Positions 58,118-64,000 of a stretch of 64,000 nt of DNA are shown here, one piece after another. Source of the DNA: Zea mays (lineage: Eukaryota; Streptophyta; Magnoliopsida; Poales; Poaceae). A program made the translations under genes and the position numbers. The stretch lies in NCBI RefSeq assembly GCF_902167145.1, contig NC_050097.1:232767034-232831033 (forward strand), in the 5' to 3' direction. The notes beneath the pieces are model-generated. The model made no database searches, was not told the DNA's origin, and saw nothing but the letters and a program-made list of their open reading frames with translations. How positions within the stretch are numbered: position 1 is the first letter of the stretch; every line of letters starts with the position of its first letter.

Positions 58118-58129
58118 GCTCCGATACCA
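58118..58129 (-). other. Primer-binding site of element C
   Basis: Minus-strand TGGTATCGGAGC, two bases from the 5' LTR; it differs from the tRNA-Met complement used by element A only by G for A at position 8. Confidence 0.85.
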
Positions 58130-58131
58130 AT

Positions 58132-59549
58132 TGAAAGTCGCCTAGAGGGGGGTGGATAGGCGAAACCTGAAAATTAAAACTTTATCCCCAACTAGATCCC
58201 TTGATTAGTGGTTAGAACAAGATATAGAATTAGGAGTATACAAAACTAAGTCCTTGCTTGTAAAGAGTATTGCTTTCAAATAATGCGGAAATGTTAGATC
58301 AATACTACTAATAAGTCTATGAGAATAAAGCAATAGGACTTAGATGAGAATAGCAATAACACAAGTTCTTTCTTGCAATGTGTTGCTTCGCTAAATGAGA
58401 ATTTAACTTAAAGCAACACCGAATAAAATTAGTAAAGAGTAGTGCAAGAAAAACTTAGAAAGGGAAAGAACAAACAAATCACAAGCAATAAGCACACGAG
58501 ACACGGGTGATTTGCTTTACCGAGGTTCAGCCCTCGAAGGCCTAGTCCCCGTTGAGGAGTCCACTAAGGACGGGTCTTTTTCAACCCTTTCCCTCTCTCC
58601 ACCGATCACTCAAGATCGGCGAGCTCTTCTTCTTCTCAAGGATCACTTAAGATCCCACAAGGATCACCACACTCTTTGGTGTCTCTTGCTTAGCTTTTAC
58701 AAGCCTCCAAAACTTTGGAGGAAGTTCAATGGGAGTCAAAACTCCACGCGCAAATGAATACAAAGATGTAGCACACACTATCTCTCAAGGAATCTCACAA
58801 GGCACTAGTGCTAAACTCAAATGAGTAGCCCTCTCTTGCTTGCTTTCTCTTTTGTGGCACTTGTGTTGGTTGTAGTGGTCTAAATCTTGTGTATAGGATG
58901 GATCAATGAATATATATGGTTGGGAGGGCTTGAGTATGTCAACTAGATGACTTGGAATGTTGCTTGGGCTACCTCCCCTTGAAGTGGCCGGTTGGGGTGG
59001 TATTTATAGCCACCAACCAAATTGTAGCAGTTGGAGAAGGCTGCTGGCGATGGGCGCACCGGACAGTGTCCGGTGCGCCGCCACGTCATCCTGCCGTTAG
59101 GTCTTGGAGCTGGTCGACCGTTGGAGGCTCTGTCCTCATGTGGCACCGGACAGTCCAGTGCCCCTCTGACCGCTGCTCTGACTTCTGCCGCGATACTGTT
59201 CATCCGTCAGAGTCGACCGTTGCACGCAGATAGCCGTTGCTCCGCTGGTGCACCGGACAGTCCGGTGAATTATAGCGGAGATGCGCCTGGGAAACCCGAA
59301 GGTGAAGAGTTCGAGCCGATTCACCCTGGTGCACCGGACACTGTCCGGTGCGCTAGACCAGGGCAGCCTTCGGTTTGCTTTTTGCTCCTTTCTTTTGAGA
59401 CCTAACTTGTTCTTTTGATTGGTTTGTGTTGAACCTTTGGCACCTGTAGAATGTATAATCTTGAACAAACTAGTTAGTCCAATTATTTGTGTTGGGCAAT
59501 TCAACCACCAAAATCAATTAGGGAAAGGTTTGACCCTATTTCCCTTTCA
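58132..59549 (-). repeat. 5' LTR of element C
   Basis: Full 1418-bp LTR, with a minus-strand TATAAATA at 59001-59008 as probable TATA box and palindromes at 59057-59350 upstream of it. It is followed at 59550 by element B pol sequence. Confidence 0.9.
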
Positions 59550-61174
59550 AACCCCTTGTGAAGGACTCCCAAAGATTTGGTTTTGAGGATGAGCTTGAAG
59601 TAGTGATGAGTTTCTCCTGTCAACCACTTGGGAAGAAGATCCTGGAGCCTCAATATCTTCGGCTTGTATCCTTGCTTGTTCATGAGAGACAAATGTATCT
59701 TCATTTGCATGCCTCTCATCTTTTTCATCATCTTGTGGTACATTTGATGAAGAAGGCCTGTCAATGTTTTGCACCTCTTCTTCATCTTCTTTTGGTTTGA
59801 TAGCTCCAATTGGCATGTTTTTCATTGCTTCCCTAAGTGGCTCATCACCTACATCATCAAGATTTTCAAGTGCTCCTTGGGAGCCATTAGTTTCATCAAA
59901 TTCCACATCATATGTTTCTTCTACCACGCCAATGGCATAGTTGAATACTCGATATGCTTTGGACTTTAATGAATAACCCAAAAGAAAACCAATATCACAA
60001 CGTCTTTGAAACTTCCCTAGGTGATGGCGTTTATTGTACATGTAGCATTTGCACCCAAACACCCGGAAGAAGGAGACATCTGGCTTTTCCCATTTAGCAG
60101 TTCATAGGGAGTCTTCGCAAGTAGCCGGTGAGGAAATAGCCTGTTTGATGCATAACATGCAGTGTTGACAGCTTCGGCCCAAAACCTCTCCGGTGTGTTA
60201 TACTCATCAATCATTGTTCTTGCAAGTGTGATCAAGGTCCTATTTTTTCTTTCAACAACTCCATTTTGTTGAGGTGTGTATGTTGCAGATACTTCATGCT
60301 TGATCCCAATTTCATCACAGTACTCATGAATGTTGGTGTTGTTAAATTCTTTGCCATTATCACTTCTAATCTTCTTGATCTTGCAATCAAATTCATTTTG
60401 TGCTTTCTTGGCAAACTTCTTGAATATAGATGCAACTTCAGATTTGTCATGGAGAAAGAACACCCAAGTGTATCTTGAGAAATTATCAACAATCACTAGA
60501 CAATAGAGGTTGCCACCAGCACTTACATAATTTGTAGGTCCAAATAAATCCATATGAAGTAGTTCCAGTGGCCTTGATGTTGACATGAAAGCTTTTGTAG
60601 GATGTGTGTTAGCAACTTGCTTCCCAGCTTGACATGCACTACTTGGCTTGTCCTTTTCAAATACCACATCCTTTAATCCTCTAACCATGTCCTTCTTTAA
60701 TACCTTCTTGAGTGTGCTCATCCCAACATGTGCAAGCCTCCTATGCCAAAGCCATCCAAGTGAAGCTTTGGTGAAGAGGCAAGTTCTTAAGTCTGCATCT
60801 TCTGAAGTGAAATCCACTAAGTAGAGATTGTTGTATCTAAAACCCTTGAACACCATTGATTCATCATCCATCTTTGATACAATAACCTCTGTTGGAGTGA
60901 ATAAGCATTGAAGTCCAAGATCACAGAGTTGACCCACTGATAATAAATTGAAGCTCAAAGGTGCAACCAAGAGAACATTTGAAATTGATAAATCATTTGA
61001 AATTGCAACCTTGCCAAGTCCTTGTACTTTCCCTTTTGAATTGTCTCCAAATGTGATTTTGTCTTGTCCATCAACATTCTCATCAAATGAGGTGAACATC
61101 CGTGGGTTGCCTATCATATGTTGTGTGCATCCACTGTCAATAACCCAATGGCTCCCACCGATCTTGTAGTTCAC
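59550..61174 (-). pseudogene. pol of element B: protease, integrase and linker only
   Basis: Protease motif WVIDSGCTQHM near 61140. Integrase has HRRLAHVGM, catalytic residues in LHMDLFGPT and RSDNGKEF, and Glu in NGVVERKNR. The zinc site reads SSACQAGKQ, so a Cys usually present two residues before the last Cys pair is Ser here. A one-base loss in the A run at 60085-60088 (plus T4) shifts the frame. The second part (FGCKCYMYNK to SPSQGV) runs to the element C insertion, whose first bases supply a stop. RT and RNase H, which should follow, are absent from the window. Pol begins in the +1 frame relative to gag with an overlap of about 38 bases. Confidence 0.85.
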
Positions 61175-63476
61175 CTACATCCACAGACAAATCAAGCTTG
61201 AGTTTTGAGGCCCTATATTGCATAGGACCAGTGACTCTCTCAATCAAGGACTTTGCAACCCAAATTTGTCTAGGTCTACTCTTGTTTGGTGGACCTAGGA
61301 ATGTAACTTTGACCTTTCCATTTGCAACTTTTCTTAGAACATAATGAGCATTGAAAGCAAATGGTCTTGAGTGCTTAGGCAAGGGAGTTGGTGGTTTGGC
61401 TTTGCAGTTGTGGGAAAAATGACCTTCATTTCCACACTCAAAGCATTTGATAGGCTTGTGAGTCTGCTTTGGCTTGTATTGAGTAGTAGCTTTCTTTTGC
61501 ACAAAAGCATTGTATCCAATACCACTCTTGTTGTTTTTCATGACAGTGTTCATAAGCAACTCATTTTGGAGGTATTGGCCCTTGTTGAACTTTTGCACAC
61601 TTGTTGCAAGATGTTCATTTTCACTCTTAAGTTTCTTGACCTCATTTTTAAGCCTTTCATTATCCACTGCCAACTCATTGTTGAAATCATTGTTCTCAAT
61701 AGCAACCTTTCCTCTAGTAGTTGCATCAGTCAAGTATCTCTTCAATTTTTGGTTGTCTAAAGTCAAGACTTCAACTTTTTCAGTCAATTCAGCATGTAGA
61801 CTAGTTTGCTCTCCTTGACTCAAGTCATCACATGAGGTTGCTACATCAATCTTAACAACAGGGTTAATAGCCTCATGTGTTTTGCAAGATAAAAGTTCAT
61901 TTTCAACAAGAAGATTATCATGATCAAATTTAATCTGAGTATAGTCTTCCTTGATTTTTACTAGTCTACCTTGCAACTCCCTATTAGCTTCATTTAACTT
62001 GTCACATTTATCCTTAGCATCTTTTAGGGAGGTTGTGAGCTCATTTACAGTTGATGACATAGTTTTGTTCTCTTCTTTCATTTCATTACTAGCTTTCATA
62101 ACTATGTCATATTTGGCATTTAAAGATTCATTTTCATTTTTCAACCTATCACATTTAGCTTTTGAGTTCCTAATGATTTGAGTATATTCTTTAAGCAAGT
62201 CAGCTAGCTCATCATATGAAGGTGAAGCAAATTCCTCATCACTATCACTATCACTATCATCAGTAACATCAATATCATTTTGTACCTTCTGTTCACCTCT
62301 AGCCATGAGGCATAGGTGAGAAGTCGATGATGGCGATGGTGGTGGTGAAGAGAAGTCCCCGGCGATGGCGGCAACTTTTTCATCATTCTCTTCTTCACTC
62401 GAAGAAGATCCACTTGATGACTCAATGTCAGTGAGCTAGTCACCAACAATATATGCCTTTCCATTTTTCTTTTTGTGGAACCTCTTTTGCTTTCCATCCT
62501 TCCTCTTGAATAATTTATTTTCCTTCTTCTCATCATCGCTGTCATCTTCTTTCTTGCCCTTGAACTTGTTCTTCTTGGGCTTGTTACATTGATGAGCAAG
62601 ATGACCGAGCTCTCCACAGTTGTAGCAATCCATCTCAGAAATGGGCTTTCTTTTGTTGGAAAAGAATTTCTTCTTTCTTGAATCAAATTTGATGCCTTCT
62701 CTGTTGAGCTTCTTTAACATCTTGGTGGTCTTCCTTACCATCAAGGCAATGTTAGCATCAAGGTCATCATCACTTGAGGATTCTTCCTCAATTTGTATTT
62801 TAGCTTTTCCTTTTATTTCTTGATTTGCTTTGAGAGCCAAATCTTTTCTCTTGGAAGATGACTCATCTTTGTCATTGATGTGCATGTACATCTCATGAGC
62901 AATGATCTTTCCCAATATCTGTGTAGGTGTAGTAACTGAAAGATCCATTTGGTGTAGCACAGTGACAATGTGTCCATATTTGTCTATTGGGAGGACACTG
63001 AGAATCTTCCTCACAACATCCGGTTGTGAGATTTGAGTAAGCCCCAATCCATTTACTTCATCTACAAGAATATTGAGACGTGAGTACATAGCATTGGCAT
63101 TTTCATTAGCAAGCATTTCAAAAGAATTTAACTTTCTCATAACAATATGATATCTCTCTTCATGCTCACTTCTAGTTCCTTCATGTAGAGCACAAATGTC
63201 CATCCACAAATCATGAGCATTTTTATGATTTTTTACTCTATTGAACACATCTTTGCAAAGGCCTCTAAAAAGGGTGTTTTTGGCCTTGGCATTCCATTTC
63301 TCATAATTAAACTCATCACCTACAAGATATGTGGGATCTCTAGGTGTGGGGAATCCTTGTGTGGCGGCTTTGTAGACACCAATGTCTATAGCCTCTAAAT
63401 ATGCTTCCATACGAATTTTCCAATAAGGAAAATCGTCACCATCAAAAACGGGAGGAGGTCCATCCCCACCAGACAT
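61137..63476 (-). pseudogene. gag of element B (long Sirevirus Gag), one in-frame stop
   Basis: ATG 63476 (MSGGDGPPPVFDGDDFPYW) starts the Copia capsid domain. A first CCHC knuckle, CYNCGELGHLAHQC, lies near 62600. The frame meets TAG at 62436-62438, then stays open to 61137. The second half is a coiled coil of about 230 residues with a second knuckle, CFECGNEGHFSHNC, near 61420. Without the stop the product would be about 780 codons, similar in size to element A Gag. Confidence 0.87.
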
Positions 63477-63514
63477 CGTAACTCTTAGCGTTAAGCTAAT
63501 CTAAGAGCAACAAG

Positions 63515-63526
63515 AATCTGATACCA
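63515..63526 (-). other. Primer-binding site of element B
   Basis: Minus-strand TGGTATCAGATT beside the 5' LTR (63529), same form as in the Reina-type element. Confidence 0.85.
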
Positions 63527-63528
63527 AT

Positions 63529-64000
63529 TGAAAGGATCACGATGCCCAAGAGGGGGGTGAATTGGGCTTTTCTAAAAATCAACACTAATTAAAACCTAAG
63601 CAAGAGCTAAGCAAGAGCCCAACTTCACCCCAACAACTAGCACTAAGATAATAATACTAGAAATACAATAGTGCTACGATAATACTTCAAATACTTGATA
63701 AACAAATACACAATGTAAAGTGCTTGAATTAAGTGCGGAATGTAAAGCAAAGTTTAGAAGACTCCTCCAATTTTTTCCCGAGGTATCGAAGAGTCGATAC
63801 TCTCCACTAGTCCTCGTTGGAGCACCCGCGCAAGGGTATCGCTCCCCCTTGGTCCTCGCAAGAACCAAGTGCTCACTACGAGATGATCCTTTGCCACTCC
63901 GGCGCGGTGGATCCCTCGAGACCGCTTACAAACTTGAGTCGGGTCACCAACAAGATCTTCACGGTGATCACCGAGCTCCCAACGCCACCAAGCCGTCTAG
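63529..64000 (-). repeat. 5' LTR of element B, cut by window end
   Basis: First 472 bases match 47352 onward with about 8-9 differences and a G-run indel. Short ORFs in it are shared with the other LTR and are not genes. Confidence 0.9.

Larger units (their letters stand above)
51413..59549 (-). mobile_element. Element C: gag-only non-autonomous Sirevirus nested in element B
   Basis: Copia-type element reading right to left. The 5' LTR is 58132-59549 (TGAAAGTCGCC...TTCCCTTTCA, 1418 bp) and the 3' LTR is 51413-52604, which lacks its first 265 bp. The interior has a primer site, a long Gag with three CCHC motifs, and about 3.6 kb with no pol domain. Multiple polypurine-like motifs and LTR palindromes mark it as a Sirevirus. 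It must have moved with proteins supplied by another element. It sits in B's pol directly after SPSQGV. Target duplication cannot be confirmed because the left edge is deleted. Confidence 0.85.
47352..64000 (-). mobile_element. Element B: Sirevirus with extra env-position ORF, runs off window, invaded by element C
   Basis: Copia element reading right to left. The 3' LTR is at 47352-48756, and the 5' LTR starts at 63529 and is cut by the window end. Between them, from right: primer site, gag (two CCHC knuckles), PR-IN and a linker, the nested element C, then a large ORF in the envelope position. RT and RNase H are missing. Candidate left target duplication AGATC (47347-47351). The LTR copies differ at about 8-9 of the first 470 bases. 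The coding frames hold several breaks, so it is defective. Confidence 0.88.

Overview
The window is a plant nuclear segment, almost certainly from maize (Zea mays) or a very close relative. The evidence is an intron-rich plant RFC1 gene, stacked full-length LTR retrotransposons, three Copia elements of the Sirevirus (Opie/Ji) type whose LTRs are full of CACCGGACAGTCCGGTG palindromes, a Tekay-like chromovirus with LTRs of about 2.8 kb, and many grass-type MITEs. No bacterial, organellar or viral-genome segment was seen.

Layout. (1) 1-19132: a Tekay/Del-type Gypsy element on the plus strand. Its 5' LTR is cut by the window edge. It carries an extra ORF upstream of gag, and gag-pol is broken by two frameshifts and two stops. 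Its 3' LTR is split at 8466/17431 by a young, nearly intact Opie/Ji-like Sirevirus (element A, minus strand, 8467-17430, 5-bp target duplication GGCCC). (2) 19133-29186: about 0.7 kb of upstream sequence, then RFC1 (replication factor C large subunit), 22 coding exons, 985 residues, every exon junction in phase. Its introns hold a SINE, a Stowaway MITE and a 5'-truncated LINE with an 11-bp target duplication. (3) 29187-35116: intergenic DNA with an 812-bp hAT-type element and several MITEs, plus a two-exon trihelix/SANT gene with a NAM-associated C-terminus (31734-33084, minus). (4) 35117-46377: the remains of one minus-strand locus. A lone C-terminal exon of the same trihelix family sits directly behind the 5' UTR exon and first coding exon of an RHF2A-like RING E3 ligase gene. 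The RHF2A 5' UTR intron contains an intact Reina-type chromovirus (36377-41508, TSD TAACG, uninterrupted 1462-codon gag-pol) and a hAT MITE. A 3.8-kb Mutator-like element (42595-46368) interrupts its 5' end and carries an unrecognised two-exon gene. (5) 46924-47351: a spliced, frameshifted gene fragment cut by the next insertion. (6) 47352-64000: a Sirevirus with an extra env-position ORF (element B, minus strand, running off the window), invaded by a gag-only Sirevirus (element C, 51413-59549). A deletion removed B's RT/RNase H region together with the left edge of C.

How the parts relate. RFC1 and the trihelix/NAM gene are the only host genes that look intact. RFC1 loads the PCNA clamp in DNA replication and repair. 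The RHF2A-like locus looks destroyed. Of the retroelements, only the Reina element has an unbroken coding region. Element A has one visible nonsense codon, while the Tekay-like element, B and C are clearly defective. By-eye LTR comparison suggests this order: A and Reina youngest (about 0.3% divergence), then the Tekay-like element, B and C (about 1.5-2%). All percentages are approximate hand counts.
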